From Undaria pinnatifida (Eukaryota; Sar; Phaeophyceae; Laminariales; Alariaceae): a DNA stretch of 64,000 nucleotides. Made by a program: the position numbers and the translations under genes. This document shows positions 18,560-29,600 of this stretch, piece by piece (within the stretch, counting starts at the first letter, position 1; the number at the start of each line of letters is the position of its first letter). Below the pieces are notes generated by a model that worked only from the letters and a program-made list of their open reading frames with translations, was not told the origin of the DNA and did not search any database. The stretch is taken from contig JABAKD010000019.1 of the NCBI GenBank assembly GCA_012845835.1, positions 5,122,994 through 5,186,993 of the forward strand, written 5' to 3'.

Positions 18560-19250
18560 TAAACCGCGTGTACATATCACCTCTGAAAGACGGCCACTGC
18601 TGGCGTCTCGCCAAAAGTCGCTAAAAGGTAACTCCGGGAGCGCTCTTCTGAGAGAACAGCAGCGGGAACAAGAAAAACACGTCGGGCAAACGCGGGAAGT
18701 CGGAGGAGTCAAGAGGGCGTGGTGCGAGGCATATATAGCGTGTTTGCGAGATACCAAATGTGGTTGGGCAGGAGTTGGTTCGGAAGACACATAACACTAC
18801 TAGTAGTATTGAAACCGTCGAAAGTCACAATCCAAGGCCAATCCAAGCCACCAAAATCAGTGAAAAAATATGGAAGAAATATGTTTTCCTACCATTTTTT
18901 ATCTTCTAATCTAATTTTCTCGTGGGTTGGCTGTCCTTTGGTTAAGATGTCCATCGGTGTCAATATTAATTTTTTATTTTTCTCCCCCAAGAGAGGTTGG
19001 GAACTCGCAAAATAACCTATTCCTAATACTGGGAATTCCTATTACTGGAAATAGGTGTCAAATACTACGAAAAGGGCTGGTCCATACGACGCAATCAATA
19101 CCCAAGACACTTACCGAGCATACGTACAAAGAGCAGAAGAAAAGAGATATTGATCGACCCGTAAATTTAATGTGTCCAGGGCGAACTCATTGCATCCGGA
19201 GGTTGCATGCCATACCCTTCCGTCTCTCCTCGCTTTACCTGATACCTGAA
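18560..19250. other. no gene recognised
   Basis: AT-rich stretch with short frames only. Nothing identifiable beyond a small inverted word pair (GGGAATTCC / GGAAATAGG area near 19030). Confidence 0.4.
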
Positions 19251-19259
19251 TATCACATA

Positions 19260-20290
19260 ATACATTGAGGAGCGGTCCCCACAATACCCCTTGACCCTCT
19301 AGTCCAGGGCGCACCGAGACTGCGGGAAAGCCCAGGAAACTTGGGAAATATTGAGGCGCGGTTCCAAAGAAACAACGTGATCCAGGGACCATCGAGGCAG
19401 AGTCAGCTGAAGGTCTACTATTGAAGAGTTTTGTGAGGATGACGCTCAGCTGGTCTCTGGTGGTTGCGGCATCGATGGCAATAGAGGTACACGGCTTTAA
19501 ACAACAAACCGAACGGATACTTTTACTACGAAGAACCGAACGACGAAGAGGAACAAACTCGTCACCCCGCCCCGCCGCACGGTGTATGTATCCGGTGTCC
19601 ATAGCAAGATATACGGTAAACTCGTGCGTGGTGACTGCACACCAACTATCAATAGAGTCGTATGGACCTCAAAGTTCATAATCAACACGCCCCCTCGATG
19701 AAACGTCCGTAGCTAGAGACAGATACACTTGCCTGGTACGATGTTGGCACATGAGTATCAGGGATCAGAATAGGAATTCGATTATCAAGGGTGGCTTTCG
19801 TACATTGGAGGCCGCGCCTAAAATGCTAAAAGGCGTTCAAGCAGGGGGGCAGTCAAGGGGGGAACGAACGGATAAGACGTCAAGGCCCGGAAGCAGGCCA
19901 AGATCGAATATAGATCAATCAACAAGCTAAACACAATGATCGATTATGCTTCAACTTTGTTCAGAAGTTCGTGCCTTCGGAGCTGGAACATCTTACCCTT
20001 TCGTTCCGTCCTCGGTTGCCCCCGCACTTGAATGCTTTAGGGCATATTGAGGAGCGGTCCCCTAAACACTAACTGGTCGCCCAATCCCGCGCGCACCAGA
20101 GTGCGCTGAAGGTCTGCTGCCTGGTGCAGACTTTAGTGTGATATCGCTGTCGCTGAGCTCGTCTCCGGTGTTTACAAAGTCGATGGCGGTTCTGTGCTCC
20201 TTGACCCAGTCGTGAAGTACTGCACAGCAAGTTGTTGCGATGTGCTTGCCGCGGTTGGAGCAGTTGCGGCCGTCGACGACGCGGTGCGCT
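19260..20290 (-). pseudogene. two decayed copies of the same transposon-like ORF end
   Basis: The minus strand at about 20290-20060 reads GKHIATTCCAVLHDWVKEH and RTAIDFVNTGDELSDSDIT before a stop. This resembles the His-rich end of Harbinger-type (DDE_4) nucleases, where CCVLHN is common. At 19500-19260 a homologous stretch follows (SIAIDAATTRDQLSVILTK, RPSADSASM). Both copies are followed by GGGGACCGCTCCTCAAT. They are frameshifted or partial; the family call is weak, the relatedness of the copies is clear. Confidence 0.35.
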
Positions 20291-20299
20291 CCCCGGTTG

Positions 20300-22660
20300 T
20301 ATTTTACGTCTTGTCGAACGCGCGAAGCAGGCCTCGGCGAACAGGCAGGCAGCCATTATCTTCGCTTACTTGCTTGCAGTCTCGTCTCGCCAATCTTCAG
20401 CGACGAGGGCGCTGTTTGTACGCCAAAGAGCCAGCGTCGTACGTACGGGCCTCCAGCTACAACTCGTACGCGCGGGGAATACGCCGTACGACGCTATAAA
20501 CACCAGGTAGCGCTTGTACGATGCCGTGTACCATGGCAAATATTTACGCGAGTCAGCCAGCAGAATGTTTCTGGCCGAACGCAAACACGAATGAACTCCA
20601 CCCGAATGTCGTACTGGTAGCGGTAGTCTCCGAAACGTCGTCAATCTCAGCGCAACAGCAACCTAGCCCTCGGCATATCAAATGCCTTGTACCCACGAGC
20701 GTCTCGCCGTCTATCGCAAGATTTACGGTTGCCAGATACACAAATGCGACTACTATTACGCAAGCAACAAATGGTACTGCAGTTTATACCAGGGTACCAG
20801 GTACAGATATACCACGGGACGCAAAGATTTCACAACGCGACACTCGCGCAACCGATGCGGGCTGCAGTTTCATGTTCGTAGCACCTCCTATCGCAGAAAA
20901 CCCACCACATGTCCAAATCCGACAGGGGCAGAGCCGGAGCCGGGCGATCAGCAGGAAAACCTTAAAATCTTCCTTTTTGCCGACTGCTAGCTGCTGACCT
21001 AGACTACTGCTGGCTGCTGGCTAGACTACCCTACTGATGGTTGATGGTGATGATGGTGATGGTGATGGGTGATGGGGGCTGGTTGCATCATGTGTCGGCA
21101 ATCTATCGAGCTGTGATCTTGCGTTTCTTTCAAATAACCCTCACCTTCTCGCGCCAATGAGTTTCCTGAGAGCGAACGCCAAAGCAGGAGGCAGGCTGAG
21201 GCTGGTCACCAGAAGTAGCTGACGCAGGAGTGGCCACCACCGACGCAGCAGCCGAACGAGAGCTTCCATAGGGGACATCAGTCACACAAGTTTTTCGAGG
21301 TACTGGCAGGCACTGTCTGTCCTTTACTGATGAGCTATGTGCTACGGTGTGGTGTGGTGTGTGGTGTGTCCCAAGGGAGAAAGTTGTAAATGTTGTCGGC
21401 GACGCGATGTGGGTTTCGAAACAATTTTGAGGCGTTTTGGTTCGACGAGACTGTCACCTTTACTTGCTGCTTGCTGCTGCCTCAGTCGGCAGCAATGGCA
21501 GGAGTTGCTGGGTGGAGTTAGAGCCTGGGTGCTGCTCACTGTCCACCTGGCCTGGTGCTTTCTCCAGACCTGTATCGCAAGATGGCAAAACGGAGGGGGA
21601 GGAAACGGGCGAGAATCGGTGCGGTCACTGAAGCAACAGGACAACACCGAGTCAGCGGCACAGCAGTCAACCGATTTCCGAGAACCTCGGGTGATAGTCT
21701 TGGTGAGCCTCTTGGCTTTTGTCTCGCCCTGGATGTGATCATTGGATTGAACACACAGCCTTGGTTGCTTACGTGGGCGTGTAGACTGTGTCCCCGACCA
21801 GCCTTGTTCATCTTGGAACCAAGTCATACCGAGTGTGCGACGTGTTTCTGGTAGTTTAAACATAAAATAGCATTATCCTCGACGCAGAAGACAGCTTGAC
21901 GACGGTTGACTCCCACTAAAACCTGATACGAAACGTCGGATTCTGCCAGGGTCGGGTCGCGGGCCGGCAAGGCGCCGCGGGCTCGGGCGGTAGATCTCCT
22001 CTGGCGGGGGGGGCGGCGGCCGCGCCCCCGTGGGTGCCGCGTGTGCGTGCAGCCCTGGCGGCTCAAAGTCGGGGCTGAAACCCGAGGCGTTTTGTCCCCA
22101 GGGGCGAGGCCCCTAGAGCGGAACGAAGCTTGCCAGTTGCATCGAGATAAACTACGAATTACCAATTGTGTATAGCGCCCAGAGGGGTTGCTTTGCACGC
22201 GGGTCCCAGCCAGAATCTTCCAGATTGCACGAATTTTTGTGTGGTGTGCTTGGAGGCGTAGATGTTGAGTGCGCTTCTTGCGTTCGTAGACTCGATTCTG
22301 CTGCCGCGCACGAATAGCGTCAGGCTACCCCTTCCTGCTGCAATTGGCGTTTACTACGCACGACCATAGCTGTAGTTTGCCGGCATCTTGGCTAGCTAAT
22401 CTTCGTTGAGACCGTTTTTCAATACGGGGGTAACCGTATGTGCCTCCCGACTTGCGCCGAAAACCTCAGTCTCCACCCGAGAGGAAGTAGATGTACCCGC
22501 CCTCGATGCATCACGCCACAATATACTGGTGCCGCTAAATGACCTACGTTGCAGCTGTGGTCTAACACGAACACGTTTTCAGTCTACCCTGTACTGCCGA
22601 CTCCACGTTCAATCTGCACGTGTTCAACCTTACATCACCTATTCACGCCCATGCATACTT
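20300..22660. other. no convincing gene; contains a TGATGG microsatellite
   Basis: Overlapping open frames on both strands without motifs. Around 20990-21030 GCTAGCTGCTGACCTAGACTA-like words repeat, and at 21034-21078 there is a TGATGG/TGA microsatellite. The GC-rich stretch at 21950-22130 lacks a recognisable product. Confidence 0.4.
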
Positions 22661-22672
22661 GTTTACCTGTAC

Positions 22673-23755
22673 ATGCCAGGCTCGCGCTTGCCAGCCGAAT
22701 CCAGACCCCAGCCGGGGCAAATTCCAGCTAGGGCCAGCCCCCGGCCGGCGAGCGCATCAGTCTCGGAAACAGTCCTCCTGCTCCTCGCCCAGTCCGGCCT
22801 AGTCGCCTCCTGGGCCTTAGGGGCCGAGCTGCAGCTTGCGTCTCTCGCGGTCTGCGAAGCGTGCCGCAGCTGCGTTCCAACAAGCGTTCGTGTAACCAAG
22901 GAGACTCCGAGCTACGTGTGGACCCGCGACTATCAAAATTATCGGGAGGAAAGGGGGGCGGGTACCGACAGCCGCGGGAAGTATGTAGGGCGAGGTTGGA
23001 GTACCCGTGGACGCCATGGTAAGGGCATCGGCGGCGGTGGCGGTGATTGTGATAGAGGAGGGAGAGGAGCTAGAGAATGCGCCCATGACGGCGCCGGAAG
23101 TGCGAACAACAGCAGCAGCGACGGTGCATCTCGGCTCCCACCCCTTCAAATATCGAGCTTGACCTGGGAACGCCCGGCGGCACAGCTAGGCGATGGCAGC
23201 CTCCTCCCGGCATGCTTGAGAGAACTCACATTCGACCGGGAGTTCAACAAGAAGCTGGATGGCTTTAAGTGGCCACCAAGATTGGAACGGGTGACGTTCG
23301 GGTCCAAGTTCAACCGCGATATAGCCGGTGCGGGAGCGAGGGAGGGGGCGGTGGGGGGGGCAGGGGCGAGGAGGGGGGCGGGTGCTTGGGGAGGGATTGC
23401 CTGCAAGCTCCCCGATAGCCTGGTGGAGCTCACGTTCGGCAAGCAGTTCAACAAGCCGCTCCCGGAAAGATTGCCGGCAAGGCTAACACACCTCACCCTT
23501 GGAAGAAATTTCCGTCGCTCGCTGCGCGCGGTGGTGTGGCCCTCGGGACTTAAGGTGGTTAAGTTCGGGGAGGCTATGCTGGGGCGGCCCCCGTCCGTAT
23601 CAGGGGTAGAGTCGGTGCTGGGGCTCGCGTGGCCCGCCGGGTTGGATAGGGTCGAGTTTTGCGCAAATGGGAACGCGGTAGCAACCTTAAGGGGCGGAAA
23701 AGTGGAATGGGATCGCGGCGGCAATCGCCCATCCGAGTTGGGGGGGTCGGACTAG
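22673..23755 (+). CDS. FNIP/LRR-like repeat protein
   Basis: Open frame with an in-frame ATG at 22673 and stop TAG at 23755 (360 codons). The true start or a first intron could differ, since the frame is open further upstream. The second half holds five or more repeats of the form LPxxLxxLTFGxxFNxxL: LRELTFDREFNKKL, LERVTFGSKFNRDI, LVELTFGKQFNKPL, LTHLTLGRNFRRSL and LKVVKFGEAM. This is the FNIP repeat, a leucine-rich-repeat relative (~22 residues) known from Dictyostelium, giant viruses and brown algae. These proteins are usually assumed to mediate protein binding. A Gly/Ala/Arg insert interrupts between the second and third repeats. The N-terminal part is low complexity. No signal peptide is obvious. 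Confidence 0.75.
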   Translation: MPGSRLPAESRPQPGQIPARASPRPASASVSETVLLLLAQSGLVASWALGAELQLASLAVCEACRSCVPTSVRVTKETPSYVWTRDYQNYREERGAGTDSRGKYVGRGWSTRGRHGKGIGGGGGDCDRGGRGARECAHDGAGSANNSSSDGASRLPPLQISSLTWERPAAQLGDGSLLPACLRELTFDREFNKKLDGFKWPPRLERVTFGSKFNRDIAGAGAREGAVGGAGARRGAGAWGGIACKLPDSLVELTFGKQFNKPLPERLPARLTHLTLGRNFRRSLRAVVWPSGLKVVKFGEAMLGRPPSVSGVESVLGLAWPAGLDRVEFCANGNAVATLRGGKVEWDRGGNRPSELGGSD

Positions 23756-24600
23756 GCGGTTAGTGCGACAGTTACCGTGCGAGCCGTCGTGCTGTCTTGT
23801 CCGGGGTGGTTGGTTTCTGTTACTATGTTGGGGGCAGGCCTGGGCGTTTTGCGTCCGGTACAGTATAGGACGGGCTGGTTTGGTTTGTACAGTATAGCGA
23901 GATAAGATTACCCCCTCTAGAACTGCACCCAATTCTTGGGCGCTAAATGCTTGCGGGCTGGCTCGAAACAAAGGAAAATGTTTTCACGTTTCTTATCGTT
24001 ATGGCACTCGCGTTGAAGTGGGTTTGCATCAGAGGAAGGATGTTTTACTCGTTATAACAGGTACCGGGTTTCTCGTTTTGTAGCGAAGTAGCGGAACTGA
24101 GAGCAGGAGGGAGGGTGTTTTACGCGTTATAACAGGTACCGGGTTTCTCGTTTTGTAGCAGCGGAACTGAGAGCAAGGGAGGAGTCGCTTGACTTTGCGT
24201 TTGTTCACAAGAAGCTCAAGCTTGTGATGACCTGGGCGATAAATCAATTTTGGGCTCGCCCAAAAGTAAGGGAGGCTTTACTCGCTATGTACTCGTGTGG
24301 AAGCGGGTGCGCACGAGAGTAAGGGTTCTTGTCGAAGCGGTGTGGAAATCAAAGCGAGGCAGAGGAGGAGTCACTTGATCTCGCATATATTCGCACCAAG
24401 CTCCACGACAACCAGGTCGATACACCCATCGCGGGCTGGCACAAAAATGCTTTGTGTATGACACTCTTGAAGCGGGCGGTGGGCGTCGTCGGGAGGACGA
24501 AGAGTGGGGGCAAGAGCGTGACGATGCCCCTCCCGCGCCGCACACGCGCCTCGTTTTATAAAAAAATAAAGATAGTGTACATCAACACTGTAACGGCTGG
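23756..24600. other. gene-poor segment with tandem duplications
   Basis: At 24042-24172 a unit with GTTATAACAGGTACCGGGTT and TCTCGTTTTGTAGC occurs twice. Following it, GAGGAGTCGCTTGACTTTGC (24180) and GAGGAGTCACTTGATCTCGC (24366) start two related stretches that could both read EESLDxAxxxxKL. Whether this is an exon pair or repeat is unclear; no family is recognised. Confidence 0.4.
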
Positions 24601-24818
24601 CGGATAGACTGACTGAGAAGCAGTCGGTCACACAAACGGACAGCATGTTTTTTTATTGACCTTCTTTGAGCCTTCGGGGGAGGGCTGTCGAAAAACAAAT
24701 TACTTGATTCAGGTTTGGCAAAACGGAGATGCCCTTTCCGCTGGAGTGAGGGGGTGTGTCCGACGTGCAAGAGAAAAAAAGGAGGTATATGACACGCGCG
24801 CAGCATGATGGAAACGTG

Positions 24819-25065
24819 CTACGATAGCGAGGTGCACCCAATATTTTACTGAGGCTCCTCACAGGGGGAACTCTCTCCTCCACCCAAAAACCGACTTCTG
24901 AAGGAAGTGAAAGTGCTTGCGCCCGATGAACAATCCCACGGCCTCGAGGTAGGTATACAAGAAACCATATATTGCTAACAAGAACGCCATTCTGACGATT
25001 TTCGGTTGACCCCGTTGGGGCTTCAGAGAGGAAAAGCTGACCAATAAAGCTGACGTTCACAGCGT
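24819..25065. mobile_element. MITE-like family M, copy 2
   Basis: Left end GTGCTACGATAGCGAGGTGC. The interior shares AATCCCACGGCCTCGAGGT, AACAAGAACGCCATTCTGAC and GATTTTCGGTTGAC with copy 5 at 57.4 kb. The right inverted end is not clear, so the boundary is approximate. Confidence 0.5.
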
Positions 25066-26460
25066 CGACCTTTCGAAGCAACGTGGCGCTGCTTGGATGT
25101 TGGCGATGCAGTTCGTGTCCGAACCGCGATAATACAACAAGATGCACTGCCACATGATCGCATTGGTACTGCTGCTCACTGACGGAGACGGTGGATAGCA
25201 TCGCAGCACCTGTCATGTATTTGGTCGTCGCACCCGGGCTCCAAAAGGGCTAAGGAGTCCCAATCATCCAGAAAGGATTCTAGCCAAAAAACGCACTCTT
25301 CATCGTAGCGCGCGTCGATTGTGCTTGTACGTGTTGTACGTTCCTCCAGGACGGCTGGTAAGATCGCACTTTCTTGTTGTGTTGTTTGGCTGATATGCAT
25401 TGGCGCCAAAGAAGTTAAATAGGCAAAACATCAGCGAACGCGAAGTCAACCGTAACCAAATTGAAGCTTTTTTTCAGGCGACCGCCCGCAGCAAAAAAAA
25501 CACACACCAGACGCTAGTATTACACCCGCGCGGGAAATATGTTGCATGCAAGCCCCAACGGGCGCTTCAACGGTGGCACTCGTGCCCAACGGTCTCCCAA
25601 CGGTCACCCAGCAGCAAACGTGTCACAACACGGCAGTTTCGGCCCTTCAACCGTTTTGGAGATTCAGAAGAGTGAAATGCAGAAACGAAATGACGATTTC
25701 GAAAATCAACCACGAGAAGAAACCCGGGCTGTGGGGTGTCTGCCCTTACGGCAATGTAAGGAGGTGTACGACTAGCGTCAAGCCTGGTGATACATTGGGT
25801 GCCCCGATTTAAGAGTATCTCGTGACAAGCCGAAACTAGCGCTCTTAATTACACATTGCTCTTTTCTAGTTAGTCACCCGACAGCAAACAAGTCGGAACA
25901 CGACAATTTTGGTATTTTGGCGGTCGATCTATGGGTACTCTCTCCACCAAAAAGAGTATACTACGAGACGACGGTCGATCGCCACAGGCCGAAACTGCCG
26001 CGTCCTGAGATATTCAACCAACAGTCGCCCGACGGTTGCCCAGCAGTCGCCAAGCCGTCACATCAACACGAAGCGATCGCGCTTTCGCATGGCGCGTTTG
26101 CGGATTCCTCCTACTCCTACCCCTCGCCCTCTCGATAGGCCAAAAAAGCAAAAACCGCCGATAAATGATACTTATGTGGCGTGTAAATTAAGCGCCGCAA
26201 TGGCTCGGAGCAGCTATGAGTATGCACAGGCTCCAAGCACGGCACTACTCGTGATGCTACTGCAGCATACAAAAACTACTAGCATCCATCTACTACAGTA
26301 TAAATAACACCATTATTAACACACCGTTCGGAGCCTGTCGCTATCAGCACGCACTATTTAGGGGGGAAACTACTCGGATTTAGTGTGGGATAATTTTCCG
26401 GTATTACAAGGGCTAACGCTTGATTCTCCGGCACAATATGGAGTGCCAAGCATTTAAAGA
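25066..26460. other. no gene recognised; carries a dispersed repeat copy
   Basis: Short frames only. 25811-25865 is the second copy of the repeat at 13741-13795. CCCAACGG words cluster at 25555-25610, and a related CCGACGG stretch occurs at 26030. This lies downstream of the NEDD1 stop codon. Confidence 0.45.
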
Positions 26461-26493
26461 CCGTATGAATGACACGACACCGTTTGTGGTCTA

Positions 26494-26601
26494 CTAATAC
26501 ACTCTTCGGAGTCTGTCATTCTCAGCCCTCAACGCCTGGTTCTCCGCCACAAGACCTCCCAAGCGCTCCTCGAAGCCCGCCAACGCCGACGATTGCTCGT
26601 C
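26494..26601 (-). CDS. NEDD1: NEDD1 last exon: C-terminal coiled coil and stop
   Basis: Acceptor CCGCGCAG before 26601; 35 codons, stop TAG at 26496-26494. Reads DEQSSALAGFEERLGG, then LVAENQALRAENDRLRRVY. Corresponds to the final leucine-rich coiled coil of NEDD1. Phase 0, matching the previous exon's CAG|GTACGT. Confidence 0.93.
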   Translation of the reverse strand, partial: DEQSSALAGFEERLGGLVAENQALRAENDRLRRVY

Positions 26602-29600
26602 CTGCGCGGAGAAGGACGGACGACCGGACAAATCGCACCAGGGCTTGTAAAATCGGGGATTGCTGTGGTAACTCGCTGTGGATCAACATATGGGAAATCC
26701 TTGCGTCTGATGCCCGTATGATGCACTCAAAGAGTTGGTATGTTGAATATGACTTATTCCACATGACCCTAAAACGCGATCATATTCCAGAACCCAACGA
26801 TAACATTCCCGGATAGGTCTAGTCACCCGCGCGTGTCTATCATACAAGTGTTAATGGAATATTTATAGGTAGCCTCCTACGTATTCCGACAAGGGCGACC
26901 TCCGAGGGAGAGGGAGGGGCGAATGGCACAGAGCTCGAATTTCCGCCAGGGCGGCAGGGGAAAGTTAAATGAATAGCCTTCGTCGGGACCTACTGCTGTT
27001 GCCTGTAGCATTTATCTGAGAATGCGTTACAGCATTAGCAGTAACAGCAATAGAAGCAGCGGTAGAAATAGAAATGGAAATATCCCTCGTTGTTTGTCTG
27101 TCTTCCTGCCTGACTTTCTTCCTACCCCCCTACCCCTCTACATCCCTATATATCCCTATATTTGCCGGCCGTACCAGAAATTTCAAAAAAAACGATTCGA
27201 AGCTGGCACCCATATGCAAGAGAGTGCGCACAAGATGCCGAAGTCCGTCTCACAAGAGCTTCTTAGTAGGATGCAGCCCGCCCTTGATGCGACTCACCAA
27301 ACACCTCACGGCGCTTAGCGCTTGGTGAACCCGATGTCTGCTTGGTCTGTGGAAACCCGACGGGCTCCGTCCCAACATCGCAGGGATGCGTGGGTCTACG
27401 GCCATACGACTACGGCTATGCACGAAATGAGGACATCCCCCCGCCCCCCCATCCGTGCTCTCTCTCTCCCTCCCTCCCTCCCTCTAGATATCTGTGTAGT
27501 GCTCCCCGTTTGTCTCACTATCTTTCGAACCATCGCCCTCTCTCGCTCCGCCCTTCTCTCAACCTTTATCCCTCTCCCTCTCTCGGCTGCTTTCCCTCCG
27601 GGTCTCCTTTTTATCTGGCGTATTACCGCCGTGGCATCCCACATCATGCAGAGGCCTCGATTAAACCGCAATGTCGCATAAAACGCATCAGGTATCAGGA
27701 ACGAATTGATACTACTGCCTGCAGGTAATCCTACACAAACCGGCGGCACGTACCTGTAGGGAGTGAAACTGTCGAAGCATGTCGACGTGTAGATTGCGCA
27801 TCTCATGCCGCAGATCCTCCCTAAGGCTCGACACATGGCTCGACAGGATCTGCTCGAGAACGGACCTAGCGAAAGCGCCAGTTCACGCGCCCAACGAGAC
27901 AAAAAAACACACAAAATACAAGCGACGCAAAAAAAAAACGTGAGGTAAGTCGCGAGTAGGTGGGATGCGGGGGAATGGAGTGGGGAAGCGTGGGGTGAGG
28001 TAGGGTAGTGGGGTGAGGTAGGGTAGGGTGGGGTGGGGTGGGGTGGAGTGGGGTGGAGTGGGGTAGGGCCGGGTGGGTGGGGTGGGGTGGGGTGGGGTGG
28101 GGTGGGATGGAGATGAGGGGGTGGAATAAGGCATAGAACCGATGGAGACGGAGAAGCGGACGGGGGGGGGGGGGGGGGGCAGAGAGGGAGAGGGCGAAGG
28201 CAGGCAGGTGGAGAAAACAAGGAGCGAGAGTGGAGAGGGAGAGAGATAAAGAGAGGGAGAGGAAAAAGGAAAACGGGAGAGACAGCGCGAAACATCACGT
28301 GAAAGCAAAAGAGTGGTAATAGTAGAGAGAAAGAGAGCGAAAAAGAGAGTTCTCGTGAACCGAAGTAGGCACAAAACGGTCGGGATCTATATGCTCCGAG
28401 CGCAAGACTCCTCCCTGCCCGAACCAACTCCCACTTCACACCACTCACCGCTCGCCGCACCACGCCCGACACAGCCACCCATACCCCGGAGGCCAACCGA
28501 GAAGACACCGACTCAACCCACACCAGCACCCTTCCACCACCCTTCCCCAGAGCAAAAAAAGGGTCAAAGTTGACTTGATTTTTTATTTTCCGTACGAATA
28601 CAAACTGTAACACCCCCAAATCTCTCTAGCACCGCGCCCACCTGTCCACCGATATCAAGCGTCCACCCGCCGTGCCATCCGCTGTTTCCAGCCCACCCCA
28701 CGCTCCACCCGCCTCTGCTGCCGCTGCCTGTGCGGGCAGCGCGGGCTGCGCGGCACCCGTTGGGGGGGTGTGAAGCCCATCGCCAAGAAGGGGCGGTTTT
28801 CTCGGGGCACGGGAGGGAGACCCCGGACGGTCCGACAACCCGTCGTCGTCGCCGTCGAACCCGCCGCCGCCGACGCCACGGCCGACACCACCATCGCTCT
28901 CCCGCCCCCTTTCCCTCGAGCTTAACCCTGACGCGGACGAAGAAAAACTATAAAGTTGTTGTTCGTCGTCGTACGAGCCCTCTTTCTTTGACTGCAACTG
29001 GCGTTGGCGGTCCGACAAGGACAGCGACAGTAGGGCCGACGACGACGACAATGCTCGGTCTCGACGCGAAGATGACGGGGTCCGCATCTCCGCTGCCGCC
29101 CGGTCGTTCTTCGACGGGGTTCGCAGTACCGCCGATTGGGGGAGCTCCCACTCGTCCTCTCCAACCGGCGCTATCGCGCCACCACCGCCACCGCCGCTAC
29201 CACGTTTGCCGCTGCCATCGCCCTCCCACCGTTGTCGATCGGAACCTGCCGGGTGTTCCCCTTCGGGCCCTACGGCACGGAACTCGGGGTTGCCGTATTC
29301 CCGGTTCACCGCGGGGGCGTCACCGCGCGACCCCCTCGCCGTCGTCGGCGCCGCCGACGCGCCGTGTCGTTCGCTCCGCTCCCTCCGATTGCTTCGATCA
29401 CTGTTCGCACGCCGAAGGCCTCCATTCACGCCTTCACGCTCCTCCCGCCTCGTTTCCTCGTACCGCCCCGACCCAAGCCGCCGCAAACCCTTCTCCGCCG
29501 CCGCCGCCCTCGCCTCCGCCGCGGTGGCAGCTGACTCTGCTGCCGCCGCCGCCGCTGACTCCAGTGCCAGACCTGACTTACTCCCCCCTCTTACCACTGC

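Noticed and set aside
28000..28112. Telomere or interstitial telomere repeat
   Set aside because: GGGGTGGGGT differs from TTTAGGG/TTAGGG types, is short and sits within an intron; better explained as G-rich minisatellite.
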